64,000 nt of DNA from Verticiella alkaliphila (GCF_018904615.1 NZ_JADCNH010000003.1:62001-126000); one strand, 5' to 3'. Counted from the stretch's first letter, positions 54,814-63,985 are shown. The notes: generated from the letters alone by a model not told the origin. Made by a program: numbers and translations.

Positions 54814-55233
54814 AAGTTTTCGTGAATCTCTTGCGTTGCGTAAACACACTTTGGCACAGGCCACAGCCGTCAAGGCAAGCATGGACGCCATAAGGGCGCG
54901 ATGCCTCTAGCAGCTTAGCAGGACGCTGTGCTTTCACCTCGCCGACGGCGATAAGGCATAGGGCATTCAGACGACAATCAATGGCAACACAGGGGTCTAT
55001 TGTGCCTGCTGCCACGTGATCGACGAGGCCGGCGTCCAGCCGCAGTAGCCAGACGAGAAGCGATGCCACGGTATGATCGTGGCATCGACTGAGTGGCAAC
55101 TAGGGTTCCGGCCGCACCCGGCGCAGGACCGAGCGTTGCGAAAACCTGACCGAGATGACGGCGCCCAAGCCGTCCTCGGCCGGGCTGCACCCGAGGGACA
55201 AAAGCCCAGAGGCGGAGACGTCGAGTCTTCGTC
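54814..55233. other. Low-GC intergenic stretch upstream of EamA gene
   Basis: 420 bases without a convincing gene. A minus-strand frame from 55099 to 54737 is open but lacks family features and overlaps the orphan gene. A 10-bp palindrome at 55061-55087 is described separately. The left part is A+T-rich, the right part returns to the window's base composition. Confidence 0.35.
55061..55087. promoter_or_regulatory. 10-bp palindrome enclosing TATGAT
   Basis: CGATGCCACG-GTATGAT-CGTGGCATCG. The loop contains TATGAT, a good -10 box, so the arms could be an operator that closes the promoter. It is 147 bases upstream of the EamA start. As a hairpin it has no T run, so a terminator is unlikely. Confidence 0.45.
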
Positions 55234-56124
55234 ATGTCCTGGAGCCTTTGCATGTCCCTCGCGTCCCTGTCTCTCGTCGTTCTCGCCGCATTCATCCACG
55301 CCACCTGGAATCTGCTCGCCAAGCGCGCGGCAGCCGTCGGGGCGGCCTTCGTGTTCGCGTACGGCCTGTGCGCCGTCATCCTCTATCTGCCGCTGGTGAT
55401 CTGGGTCCTCATCCACGAGACCACGCCGTGGAGCGCGCCCGTCTTCCTCGCACTGGCCGCGAGCGGGCTGCTGCATCTCATCTACAGCCTGTGCCTGCAA
55501 CGCGGCTACCGGGAAGCCGACATGTCGGTGGTCTACCCGGTGGCACGCGGCACGGGCCCCTTGATCTCGGTCATCGGCGCCATCCTGCTCCTGAACGAGC
55601 CCGCGACGACGACAGGCTTGCTCGGCGCAATGGCGGTGGTGGTGGGCATCGTGCTGATCGCCACGCAGGGCAGGCTGGCCACCTTCCGGCGCCCCGGCGC
55701 CTGGGTCGGCGTGAAGTGGGGCATCATGACGGGCCTGCTCATCGCGGCCTACACCGTCGTCGACGGCTATGGCGTCAAGGTATTGCTGATCGCTCCGGTG
55801 GTGCTCGACTGGTTCGCCGGCCTCGTGCGCATCACGCTGCTCTCCCCGCTCATCCTGGCCCGGCGCCGCACGGCGTGGGAGGCCATGCGCGGCCATTGGG
55901 GCTTGGCGCTGGCCGTGGGTGCACTGTCGCCGCTGTCCTACATCCTCGTGCTCCAGGCGCTCAGTCACGGCGCCCCGTTGAGCCTGGTCGCCCCGGCGCG
56001 CGAGATGTCGATGATGGTGGGGGCGTTGCTGGCGATGATCTTCCTGCGCGAACGCGTGGGGCCCGGCCGGCTTCTGGGCTGCGCCGTGCTGATCACCGGG
56101 GTCGTGCTGCTCGCGCGGGCTTAG
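55234..56124 (+). CDS. EamA/DMT-family membrane transporter
   Basis: 296-residue protein with ten hydrophobic segments in two EamA repeats; the VYPVARGTGPLISVIGAILLLNE and LVAPAREMSMMVGALLAMIFLRERVG lines end each repeat. Probably exports an amino acid or metabolite; drug/metabolite superfamily members cannot be assigned a substrate by sequence. A Met six codons later is an alternative start. Its end overlaps the convergent LysR gene by 4 bases. Confidence 0.87.
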   Translation: MSWSLCMSLASLSLVVLAAFIHATWNLLAKRAAAVGAAFVFAYGLCAVILYLPLVIWVLIHETTPWSAPVFLALAASGLLHLIYSLCLQRGYREADMSVVYPVARGTGPLISVIGAILLLNEPATTTGLLGAMAVVVGIVLIATQGRLATFRRPGAWVGVKWGIMTGLLIAAYTVVDGYGVKVLLIAPVVLDWFAGLVRITLLSPLILARRRTAWEAMRGHWGLALAVGALSPLSYILVLQALSHGAPLSLVAPAREMSMMVGALLAMIFLRERVGPGRLLGCAVLITGVVLLARA

Positions 56125-57053
56125 CCGTCGCCAGTGGGGTGCGCGACGCCGCGCCCGAGCAGATCGTCGCGCAACACGGTCACGAAGCCCTGGGCGGCCG
56201 GTGACAGCGAGCGGCCTCGCTGGGAGACGACGCTGATGGCGCGGGTGACGGTTGGCGACACGAGCGGACGGATGACGAGGTTGGGATACGGCGCCGTGGC
56301 CACCAGCGCGCCCGGCAGGATGGATACGCCCAGCCCGCTCGCCGTCATCCACAGGGCCGAAGTGAGGAACGCCGCCTCGTTCACGACACGCCAGGACACG
56401 CCCAGCTGCGCCGCCATGGCGTCCACCTGGCGCCGCACGCCATAGCCGCCGCGAATCGCGATGACGTCCATGCCGTCGAGCGCCGTCCAGCGCACCCGCC
56501 GGCGTGCGGCCAGCGGATGGTCGCTCGCGCAGACGACGCACAGCGTGTCTTCCACCAGGGTGTCGAGTGCGATGCCCGGATCGGCCTGCTCCGGCGTGCC
56601 GATGCCGAACTCGACCTTGCCGCTCAGCACGCGCGCGAGGAACTGCTCGGGCGCGCAGTCGTCCAGGACGATCTGGATATCGGGGTACTCGGCCCGGAAC
56701 CGCCGCACGGCCCCTGGCATCACTGCCATACCCACGGCCGGCGTCACGGCCACCTCCACGCGGCCGCGCTGGCGCAGACGCAGCGCCTGCATGCCGTCAC
56801 CGAAGGTACGCACGTCGCCCAGCACGCGTTCGGCGAGCGCAATGGCCTCGTCGGCTGCCCGCGTGGGCTCGAGAAACCGCGTGGTGCGGTCGAACAATCG
56901 CACACCAAGCGACGATTCGAGCTGACGCAGCAGCACGCTCACCGCCGATTGCGTGACCGACAAATGCTCGGCCGCAGCCGCCAGGCGGCGGAACCGGTAC
57001 ACCGCCGCGAACGCCCGCAGTTGCTTCAGGCTGATCTGCTGCTCCGTGCCCAT
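56121..57053 (-). CDS. LysR-type regulator, divergent from Bug-monooxygenase operon
   Basis: 310 residues. HTH at about 8-66 (SLKQLRAFAAVYRFRRLAAAAEHLSVTQSAVSVLLRQLE), then a standard effector domain (GRVEVAVTPAVGMAV). A 126-base gap separates it from the divergent Bug receptor gene and contains an inverted repeat. Confidence 0.9.
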   Translation of the reverse strand: MGTEQQISLKQLRAFAAVYRFRRLAAAAEHLSVTQSAVSVLLRQLESSLGVRLFDRTTRFLEPTRAADEAIALAERVLGDVRTFGDGMQALRLRQRGRVEVAVTPAVGMAVMPGAVRRFRAEYPDIQIVLDDCAPEQFLARVLSGKVEFGIGTPEQADPGIALDTLVEDTLCVVCASDHPLAARRRVRWTALDGMDVIAIRGGYGVRRQVDAMAAQLGVSWRVVNEAAFLTSALWMTASGLGVSILPGALVATAPYPNLVIRPLVSPTVTRAISVVSQRGRSLSPAAQGFVTVLRDDLLGRGVAHPTGDG

Positions 57054-57077
57054 GCGGCCTCACTTGATGAATTGTGA

Positions 57078-57103
57078 AGAATCCTTAGGAATTTTTCGAT
57101 TCT
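57078..57103. promoter_or_regulatory. Inverted repeat AGAATC-N14-GATTCT
   Basis: Six-base arms in the A+T-rich core of the LysR/Bug divergent gap; candidate LysR binding site. Confidence 0.3.
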
Positions 57104-57179
57104 AGAAAGTCCTGGCCTGGGGTTCAATGGGCCACCAACGTCACAGCAGCCTGCAGAGCTGCGTTTCGAGGAGACACCC

Positions 57180-58154
57180 ATGACCAGCCATTCTCGACTC
57201 GGGCCGGTACTGCTGCTGGCTGCCCTGGCCAGCGCGCCAGCCATCGCCGCAGACGCGTTCCCGACCAAGCCGGTGCGCATCGTCGTCACCTTCCCGCCCG
57301 GCGGCTCCACCGATGCCGTCCTGCGCATGATCGCGCCACGACTGTCGCAGCAGCTCGGCCAGCAGGCCGTGATCGACAACCGGCCAGGCGCCGGCGGCAA
57401 CATCGGCATGGCCGCCGTGGCCCAGGCAGATGCCGATGGGCACGTGATCGGCGTGGGTGCAGCCGGTGCGCTCGCAGCCAACGCCAGTCTGTACAAGGAC
57501 ATGCCGTTCGACGCCCAGCGGGACTTTGCTCCCGTCTCGCTTCTGGCTCACGTGCCCTTCGTGATCGTGGCCCGCGCCGACGATGCCCTCGCGACCCTGC
57601 CCCAGATCCTGGACGCAGCCCGTGAGCATCCCGGCACACTGACCATGGCGCACGGCGGCAACGGCACTGCCATGCATCTGTCCGTGGAGCTGCTGCGCCA
57701 GATGGGCAAGGCCGACATCACCGGGATCGCCTATCGCGGCAACGGCCCGGCGACTGTGGACGTGCTGGGCGGCCAGGTGCGCCTGGCGATGCTGGATCTT
57801 CCCTCGGCCCTGCCGCACGTCCAGGCGGGCAAACTGCGCGCCGTGGCCGTGACGAGCGAATCCCGTCTGTCGGCGCTGCCCGAGACGCCCACCATCGCCG
57901 AGGCCGGCCTGCCGGGCTATGCGTCCACGGGGTGGTTCGGCTTCGTGGCCCCCGCCGGCACACCGGTGCCGGTGGTGGCGCGCTGGCATCAGGCGATCAC
58001 GGCCGCGCTGGCGGATCCGCAGATCGCCCACGACGCCGAGACCATGGGTGTCACGCTGGCGCCGGATACCCCAGCGGATTTCGGCCGCTTCATCGCGACC
58101 GAGACTGACAAGTGGCGCGAGGTCATTCGCACCGCCGGCACACGCCTGGACTGA
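57180..58154 (+). CDS. Bug-family tripartite tricarboxylate transporter receptor
   Basis: 324-residue receptor. Signal peptide 1-23 (IAA cleavage). VTFPPGGSTDAVLRMIAPRL and DNRPGAGGNIGMAAVAQ are the ligand loops. Third Bug protein of the window, again without TctA/B. Four bases before the flavin monooxygenase start, so it should receive that pathway's substrate. Confidence 0.93.
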   Translation: MTSHSRLGPVLLLAALASAPAIAADAFPTKPVRIVVTFPPGGSTDAVLRMIAPRLSQQLGQQAVIDNRPGAGGNIGMAAVAQADADGHVIGVGAAGALAANASLYKDMPFDAQRDFAPVSLLAHVPFVIVARADDALATLPQILDAAREHPGTLTMAHGGNGTAMHLSVELLRQMGKADITGIAYRGNGPATVDVLGGQVRLAMLDLPSALPHVQAGKLRAVAVTSESRLSALPETPTIAEAGLPGYASTGWFGFVAPAGTPVPVVARWHQAITAALADPQIAHDAETMGVTLAPDTPADFGRFIATETDKWREVIRTAGTRLD

Positions 58155-58158
58155 ACAC

Positions 58159-59820
58159 ATGCCCAACACGATCGATACCGACGTCGTCATCATCGGCGCA
58201 GGCCCCGTTGGCCTTACCCTGGCCATGGACCTGCACACACGAGGCATCCGCACCGTGGTGCTCGAGCGCAGGGCCGCCGGCGAACTGCCCAGCGTGAAGT
58301 GCAATCACGTCTCGGCCCGCACCATGGAGCAATTCCGCCGGCTCGGCATCGCGGCCACAGTGCGCGAGCTTGGCCTGCCCGCAGACTATCCCCACGACAT
58401 CGCCTTTCGCACTGACGTGTGCGGCCAGGAACTCACCCGCGTGCGCATTCCCGCGCGGGCGCAGCGCTTCACGGACCTGTCCGGCCCGGACGGGGGGTGG
58501 GCGACCCCCGAGCCGCCCCATCGCATCAATCAGATCTACCTGGAGCCCGCGCTACAAGCCCATGCGGCCACGCTGTCCCGGATCACCCTGATGCACGAGG
58601 TCGAGGCCGGCGCCTTCACGCAGGACGCCGAGGGCGTCACGATGCCTGCGACACGCCTGGCCGACGGCAGCAGCTTCTCGGTGCGTGCCCGCTTCCTGGT
58701 GGGCTGCGATGGCGGCCGCTCCGGCGTACGCAAGCAGCTGGACATCCCGCTGGAAGGCACCCCGGTCATTCAGAAGGTGCAGTCCACCTGCATCCGTGCC
58801 CCCGGCCTGCTCGAACGCCTGCCGGGCACGCCCGCATGGTGCTTCTACGCCGTCAACCCGCGCCGGTGCGGCACCGTCTTCGCGATCGACGGCCAGGAGA
58901 CGTGGCTCATCCACAATCACCTGGCACCGCACGAGGGCGACGGGGAGGCGGTGGACCGGGATGTTGCCATCCGCACCATCCTGGGCGTGGGCCAGGACTT
59001 CACGTACGAGATCATCAGCCGCGAGGATTGGGTGGGCCGCCGGCTGGTGGCGCCGCGGCTGCGCGAGGGCAATGTCTTCCTGTGCGGCGATGCGGCGCAT
59101 TTGTGGGTACCTTACGCCGGCTATGGCATGAACGCCGGCATTGCGGATGCCATGAATCTCTCGTGGCACCTGTCGGCCTATCTGCGCGGCTGGGCTCAAG
59201 CGGGCATCCTGGACGCCTATGAACAGGAGCGCCAGCCCATCACGGATCAGGTCTCGCGCTTTGCCATGGACCATGCCCAGAAGATGATCGCCGCGCGCGG
59301 CGCCGTGCCGGCCGACATCGAGGCCCCGGGGGCGCACGGCGACGCCATCCGCTGCGAAGTGGGCCGCAAGGCATACGACCTGAACGTGCAGCAGTTCTGC
59401 GCCGCCGGCCTGAACTTCGGCTACTTCTACGACGCGTCGCCCCTCATCGTCTACGACGGCGAGACGGCGCCGCCCTACACCATGGGCAGCTTCACGCCCT
59501 CGACAGCGCCCGGCTGCCGCGCCCCGCATCTCTGGCTCGCCGATGGCCAATCGCTGTATGACGCGATGGGGCCGGACTACACGCTGCTGCGCCTGGATCC
59601 GCGCGCCGATGTGAAGCCACTCGTGCGGGCGGCCCACGCGGCAGGCGTTCCACTGACCGTCCTGGACGTCACCGGGAACGTGCCCGATGCCTACCGACAC
59701 GGCTTGGTGCTCTGCCGTGCCGACCAGCACATTGCCTGGCGAGGTCATGCCCTGCCGGACGACGCCGAGCACCTCGTCACGCAGCTGCGGGGTGGGGCGG
59801 CCGGTATCGCTTCGTCGTAA
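58159..59820 (+). CDS. FAD-dependent aromatic-ring monooxygenase (PheA/MhpA type)
   Basis: 553-residue class A flavoprotein hydroxylase. FAD motif GAGPVG at 13-18, the DG-type CDGGRSGVRKQL near residue 177, and the GDAAHLWVPYAGYGMNAGIADAMNLSW ribityl-site near residue 313. A C-terminal thioredoxin-like extension (about 430-553) is seen in phenol hydroxylase-like members. Likely attacks an aromatic or heteroaromatic acid brought in by the upstream Bug receptor. Confidence 0.9.
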   Translation: MPNTIDTDVVIIGAGPVGLTLAMDLHTRGIRTVVLERRAAGELPSVKCNHVSARTMEQFRRLGIAATVRELGLPADYPHDIAFRTDVCGQELTRVRIPARAQRFTDLSGPDGGWATPEPPHRINQIYLEPALQAHAATLSRITLMHEVEAGAFTQDAEGVTMPATRLADGSSFSVRARFLVGCDGGRSGVRKQLDIPLEGTPVIQKVQSTCIRAPGLLERLPGTPAWCFYAVNPRRCGTVFAIDGQETWLIHNHLAPHEGDGEAVDRDVAIRTILGVGQDFTYEIISREDWVGRRLVAPRLREGNVFLCGDAAHLWVPYAGYGMNAGIADAMNLSWHLSAYLRGWAQAGILDAYEQERQPITDQVSRFAMDHAQKMIAARGAVPADIEAPGAHGDAIRCEVGRKAYDLNVQQFCAAGLNFGYFYDASPLIVYDGETAPPYTMGSFTPSTAPGCRAPHLWLADGQSLYDAMGPDYTLLRLDPRADVKPLVRAAHAAGVPLTVLDVTGNVPDAYRHGLVLCRADQHIAWRGHALPDDAEHLVTQLRGGAAGIASS

Positions 59821-59835
59821 ATGTCATATTGACAT
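59821..59835. promoter_or_regulatory. Palindrome ATGTCA-TAT-TGACAT, candidate operator
   Basis: Six-base perfect arms starting one base after the monooxygenase stop and 62 bases before the MmgE/PrpD gene. Length and symmetry suit a GntR-family site; the GntR gene lies downstream. Confidence 0.45.
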
Positions 59836-59896
59836 GCCAATAGACTATTCGGGAGAATCGACCGCAGACAAGACCCAAACATCCGAGGAGCCTTCC

Positions 59897-61285
59897 ATGA
59901 GCCTGTCCGTCGTCCCCATGACCGAACGCCCGCCGACCCCCGCGTGGCTGACCGAGTGGGCGGCCTTCGCCGCCAACGTGCGCTGGGAAGACCTGCCGCC
60001 CGCGGTGACGGAACGCGCCGTCCAGGTGATGTATGACAGCGTCGGCGCCATCGCCGCCGGCGCCCAGGAACCGGAAACGCGGGCGCTGGCCGATCGGCTC
60101 GCGCCGGCGGGCGACGGCGGTGTGGCGCCTGTCATCGGCACGCACCGGCACGCGCCGGCAGCCACGGCCGCGCTCCTGAACGGCGTGGCAGGCACCATGC
60201 TGGAGCTCGACGAGGGCAACCAGTATTCGCGCGGCCATCCGGGCATCCACGTGGTGCCCGCGATCCTGGCCTACGCCTCCACGCACGCGGTCTCCGGACG
60301 TGACCTGCTGCTCGCGCTCGCGCTGGGCTATGAGATCGGTGCGCGCATCGGCATCGCCTCCAAGCTGCGCGTGACCATGCACCCGCACGGCACCTGGGGC
60401 ACGGTGGGTGCGGCCGTCGCGGTGGCGCGCCTGGCGGGCGCCACGGCTGAGCAGATGGTGGAAGTGATCAACGTGTCCTCCACCCTGGGCCTGGCCACGA
60501 GCCGGCGCACCATGCTCGAAGGCGGCACGGTGCGCAATACCTTCGCCGGCTGGTCCAACCAGATCGGGCTGACGGTATGGGATCTGGTCGCAAGCGGATT
60601 CACCGGCGAGGCCGACGGCCTGGCGACGATCTTCGGCACGGTGGCAGCGGACGACTGGACGCCCGCTGCCATGACGGAAGACCTCGGCACGCGCTGGGAG
60701 ATCGCCCGCAATTACTTCAAGCGCCACGCCTGCTGCCGCTACAACCATGCCGCACTCGATGCGCTGGAGAAGATCAAGGCCGAACTCGGCACCGCGCTGC
60801 GTGCCGAGGATGTCGACGCGATCGAGGTGGATACCTACATCTGGGCCGCCCAACTGGCGGGCCCGGCGCCGCACAACACGCTCGCCGCCAAGTTCTCGCT
60901 GCCCTACTCGCTGGCCACGCACATCGTGCATGGGGCGGCCTCCGTGGAAGCATTCCGCGCCGAAGCCCTCACCAACGAGACCACGCGCGCCCTGGCGCGC
61001 CGCGTGACACTGCGCGAATCGAAGGAATACACGGCAATGCTGCCGGCGCTTCGCCCGGCGCGCGTCACGGTCAAGCTCAAGGACGGCCGCACGCTGTCTG
61101 CCGAGAGCCTGACCAACCGCGGTGATACGGAAGATCCGTACACCACGGCAGACGTGGAAGCGAAGTTTCTCGCGCTCGCCACGCCGGTGTGGGGCGACAC
61201 GCACGCACAGACGCTGCTGCGGGCCACGCAGCAGCTGCCGGCTCAGGCGGATCTGGTCGACTACCTGGCGCTGCTCGCGCGCTGA
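59897..61285 (+). CDS. MmgE/PrpD family protein
   Basis: 462-residue member of the 2-methylcitrate dehydratase-like family, also including cis-aconitate decarboxylase and iminodisuccinate epimerase. Family lines: NGVAGTMLELDEGNQYSRGHPG near residue 95, and YFKRHACCRYNHAALDAL near residue 275. GAGGAG before the ATG at 59897. The exact reaction is open; it is probably part of the same catabolic route. Confidence 0.9.
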   Translation: MSLSVVPMTERPPTPAWLTEWAAFAANVRWEDLPPAVTERAVQVMYDSVGAIAAGAQEPETRALADRLAPAGDGGVAPVIGTHRHAPAATAALLNGVAGTMLELDEGNQYSRGHPGIHVVPAILAYASTHAVSGRDLLLALALGYEIGARIGIASKLRVTMHPHGTWGTVGAAVAVARLAGATAEQMVEVINVSSTLGLATSRRTMLEGGTVRNTFAGWSNQIGLTVWDLVASGFTGEADGLATIFGTVAADDWTPAAMTEDLGTRWEIARNYFKRHACCRYNHAALDALEKIKAELGTALRAEDVDAIEVDTYIWAAQLAGPAPHNTLAAKFSLPYSLATHIVHGAASVEAFRAEALTNETTRALARRVTLRESKEYTAMLPALRPARVTVKLKDGRTLSAESLTNRGDTEDPYTTADVEAKFLALATPVWGDTHAQTLLRATQQLPAQADLVDYLALLAR

Positions 61286-61289
61286 CGCG

Positions 61290-62159
61290 TCAGGCCTTGC
61301 CCGCTTCCACTGGATCCATGTGGAAGCGGTTGTTCGCCCCGCGCGAGAGCGTCATGCGGTATTCGAAGCGATCCGGGCGGTACAGCATCTCCACGTAGTC
61401 CACGGCGCGGTCATCCGCGTCATAGAACACCCGCAGGAGCTTGAGCAGGGGCGACCCCACGCTCACGTCCAGGTGCCGCGAGGACTCGTGATCCGCCACG
61501 GTGGCGGTGATCGTCTGCTGCACCCGGGCAAGCTCCACGCCCGCGCGCGCCAGCAGCTCGATCAAGGGCTGCTCGGTCAATTCCTCTTCGGTGAATGTCC
61601 GGCCAATCGATTCGACGACGTAACTCGTCGAGCGCGAGAACGGCGAGCCATCGAGATGCCGCACGCGCACGGCGCACTGCACGAGCGCGCCTGCCGGCAG
61701 ATCCAGGGCGTCGATCACGTCCGGCGGCGGCGTCACGTAGTCGAAGGACTGCATCTCCACCGAGGTGCCATGGCCGATCAGCGACAGGTTGGCGAGCAGC
61801 CCGTCGATGCCTGCGGCGATCGGACCGCCGCCCGAGCGCAAGGCCCCGGAGCGCGTCACCGTCGTCCCACGCCCGCGCACCCGCACGGCCAGGCCTTCGC
61901 CCGCGAGCTCGTCGAGCGCGCGCTTGGCCGTGATGCGGCTCACGCCGTAGGTCTCGGTCAGCTCGGCCTCAGTAGGCAGGGTTTCACCCACGCGGTAGGT
62001 GCCATTCACGATACGTTCGCGCAGAATGACATAGAGGCGGTGGTACAGCGGGATGGGCGAGCGGTCCTCGCCCAGCGGGCCAGAAGCGGCTGGGCTATTG
62101 CGTCGGGCCGACTTGCGGGCTGGCTGGCCCGCCAGGGGCGTTGCGCGTCGAGTTGTCAT
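61290..62159 (-). CDS. GntR-family regulator, HutC/FarR subgroup
   Basis: 289 residues from the ATG at 62159; an ATG 15 codons upstream is possible. Winged HTH at about 37-100 (PLYHRLYVILRERIVNGTYRVGETLPTEAELTETYGVSRITAKRAL), then a UbiC-like effector domain ending YRPDRFEYRMTLSRG. Faces away from the cysteine hydrolase and deacetylase genes, which it probably controls. Confidence 0.9.
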   Translation of the reverse strand: MTTRRATPLAGQPARKSARRNSPAASGPLGEDRSPIPLYHRLYVILRERIVNGTYRVGETLPTEAELTETYGVSRITAKRALDELAGEGLAVRVRGRGTTVTRSGALRSGGGPIAAGIDGLLANLSLIGHGTSVEMQSFDYVTPPPDVIDALDLPAGALVQCAVRVRHLDGSPFSRSTSYVVESIGRTFTEEELTEQPLIELLARAGVELARVQQTITATVADHESSRHLDVSVGSPLLKLLRVFYDADDRAVDYVEMLYRPDRFEYRMTLSRGANNRFHMDPVEAGKA

Positions 62160-62253
62160 TCTTCGTAGGCGCCAGAGATGCGGAATTCGATAAAACCGAA
62201 GCATGCCAGAAACCCGCGCCGCCCCGGGGAAACCACCATTGCGGCCTCGAACC

Positions 62254-62269
62254 TAATGATATAGCATTA
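62254..62269. promoter_or_regulatory. Inverted repeat TAATG-ATATAG-CATTA
   Basis: Five-base arms in the A+T-rich gap between the GntR gene and the hydrolase gene; candidate GntR/HutC operator or promoter element. Confidence 0.4.
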
Positions 62270-62362
62270 ATTCATTTAGAGCCGATGACGAGCCGCAAGC
62301 GCCCGTCACGACTCGCTTTTTCCTTTTGCGCCCTGCGCATGCCGCTTTCGGAGAGCTTCGCG

Positions 62363-63040
62363 ATGGAAACCTCGAACCTGACAGCCCGCCAACTGTTTGA
62401 AGCGATCCGGGAGAAGCCGACCCGTCCGCGCTTCGGCTTTGGCCGCAAGCCCATCCTCGTCAACGTCGATCTGCAGAACGCCTACACCCGTGTCGGCGAG
62501 TTCGCGACGGCCTACGAGACCGACCCGCGCCAGCTGGAATACGTGAACGAGCTCGCGAAGGGCTTTCGCGCGCACGGCCTGCCGGTGGTGTGGACTTACG
62601 TGGCCTACATGGAATCCGGCGAAGACTGTGGCGTGTGGGGCACCCGCACCGACACCCCGGATTCGCTGCAGAACATCAAGGTGGGCTCGCGCCGTTCGGA
62701 ATTCGATGAGCGTCTGGAGATCGATCACGTCAAGGATGTGATCATCAACAAGCGCATGGCCTCGGCCTTCTTCGAGACGCATCTGTCTTCGTTGATGGTC
62801 TGGCACCAGTGCGATACGGTGGTGCTCACAGGCGGCTCCACCTCGGGCTGCATCCGTGCCGCCGTGGTCGATGGCCTGTCGCGCGGCTATCGCATGGTCG
62901 TGCCGGAAGAGTGCGTGGCCGACAAGCACGAGAGCCCGCACTTTGCCAACCTGTACGACATCGCCGTGAAGTACGGCGACGTGGTCCCCGTGAAGGATGT
63001 GTTCGACTACCTCGCCACCTATGGCAAGGAGGCAAAATGA
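62363..63040 (+). CDS. Isochorismatase-family cysteine hydrolase
   Basis: 225-residue amidohydrolase. Catalytic triad pieces: Asp in LVNVDLQNAYTR, Lys in VIINKRMASAFF, and Cys in TGGSTSGCIRAA. The pattern and size recall N-carbamoylsarcosine amidase and the uracil/ureide amidohydrolases. ATG at 62363 with GGAGAG upstream; the frame is open further upstream without a good site. Coupled to the deacetylase (ATGA). Confidence 0.88.
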   Translation: METSNLTARQLFEAIREKPTRPRFGFGRKPILVNVDLQNAYTRVGEFATAYETDPRQLEYVNELAKGFRAHGLPVVWTYVAYMESGEDCGVWGTRTDTPDSLQNIKVGSRRSEFDERLEIDHVKDVIINKRMASAFFETHLSSLMVWHQCDTVVLTGGSTSGCIRAAVVDGLSRGYRMVVPEECVADKHESPHFANLYDIAVKYGDVVPVKDVFDYLATYGKEAK

Positions 63041-63972
63041 GCCAGGCCGACGTCACCATGACCATGGGCAGCGATCCCGGCCTGTATGGCTACCTGCCCT
63101 ACAGCCAGCGCCCGAAGATCACCTGGCCAAACGGTGCGAAGATCGCCGTCTGGATCGCGCCGAACATCGAGTTTTACGAATACGCGCCCCCCACGAACCC
63201 GCAGCGCACCCCCTGGCCGCGCCCGCTGCCGGACGTGCTGAGCTACTCGCACCGCGATTACGGCAACCGCGCCGGCTGGCAGCGCATGTTGAAAGCCATG
63301 GATGCCGTCGGCATGCGTGGCTCGGTGTCCCTGAACGTGGCCCTGTGCGAGCATCACCCCGAGATCATCAAGGCCTGCGCCGATCACGGCTGGGAATTCT
63401 TCTCGCACGGCATCTACAACACGCGCTACACCTACGGCATGACGCCGGACCAGGAGCGCGAGATCATCCGCGATTCGATCGAGACCATCCGCAAGCACAC
63501 CGGCCAGCGCATGGACGGCTGGCTCGCGCCCGCGCTGTCGAACAATACCTGGACGATGGATCTGCTCGCCGAAGCCGGCGTGCTCTACACCTGCGACCTG
63601 TTCCACGATGACCAGCCCACGCCGATCAACGTGAAGTCGGGCCGTCTCATCAGCGTGCCCTACTCGCTGGAGATGAACGACACCATCGTCTACAACACGA
63701 ATCTCTACACCCCGCGCCACTACGGCACGGCCATCAAGCGCCAGTTCGACCAGCTGTACGCCGAGGGCGCCGAATCGGGCACGGTGATGTGCATCCCGCT
63801 GCACCCGTATCTCGTCGGCCAGCCGCACCGCATCGACGCCTTCGCCGAAGCCCTGCAGCACATCGCCGGCCATGACGGCGTGTGGCTCGCCACCGGGCGC
63901 GAGATCGCCCAGCACTACCTCGACAACCACTACGACGCCATGGCCCAGGCCATCGCCGCCGCCAACCGCTGA
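63037..63972 (+). CDS. Polysaccharide-deacetylase-fold hydrolase (PuuE allantoinase-like)
   Basis: 311-residue NodB-fold amidohydrolase of the cyclic-amide group. The metal-site region is FFSHGIYNTRYTYGM, and GWLAPALSNNTWTMDLLAEAGV and PLHPYLVGQPHRI are further landmarks of PuuE-like enzymes, in which the canonical first Asp-Asp pair is absent. AGGAGG precedes the ATG. With the cysteine hydrolase it suggests opening and hydrolysis of a ureide or cyclic imide; the substrate is not shown. Confidence 0.85.
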   Translation: MSQADVTMTMGSDPGLYGYLPYSQRPKITWPNGAKIAVWIAPNIEFYEYAPPTNPQRTPWPRPLPDVLSYSHRDYGNRAGWQRMLKAMDAVGMRGSVSLNVALCEHHPEIIKACADHGWEFFSHGIYNTRYTYGMTPDQEREIIRDSIETIRKHTGQRMDGWLAPALSNNTWTMDLLAEAGVLYTCDLFHDDQPTPINVKSGRLISVPYSLEMNDTIVYNTNLYTPRHYGTAIKRQFDQLYAEGAESGTVMCIPLHPYLVGQPHRIDAFAEALQHIAGHDGVWLATGREIAQHYLDNHYDAMAQAIAAANR

Positions 63973-63985
63973 CCGGGGGGCCGAA

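Noticed and set aside
54737-55099. Minus-strand 120-residue frame in the low-GC patch
   Set aside because: No ribosome site or family resemblance, rich in unlikely Cys/Arg runs, and overlaps the better-supported orphan gene.
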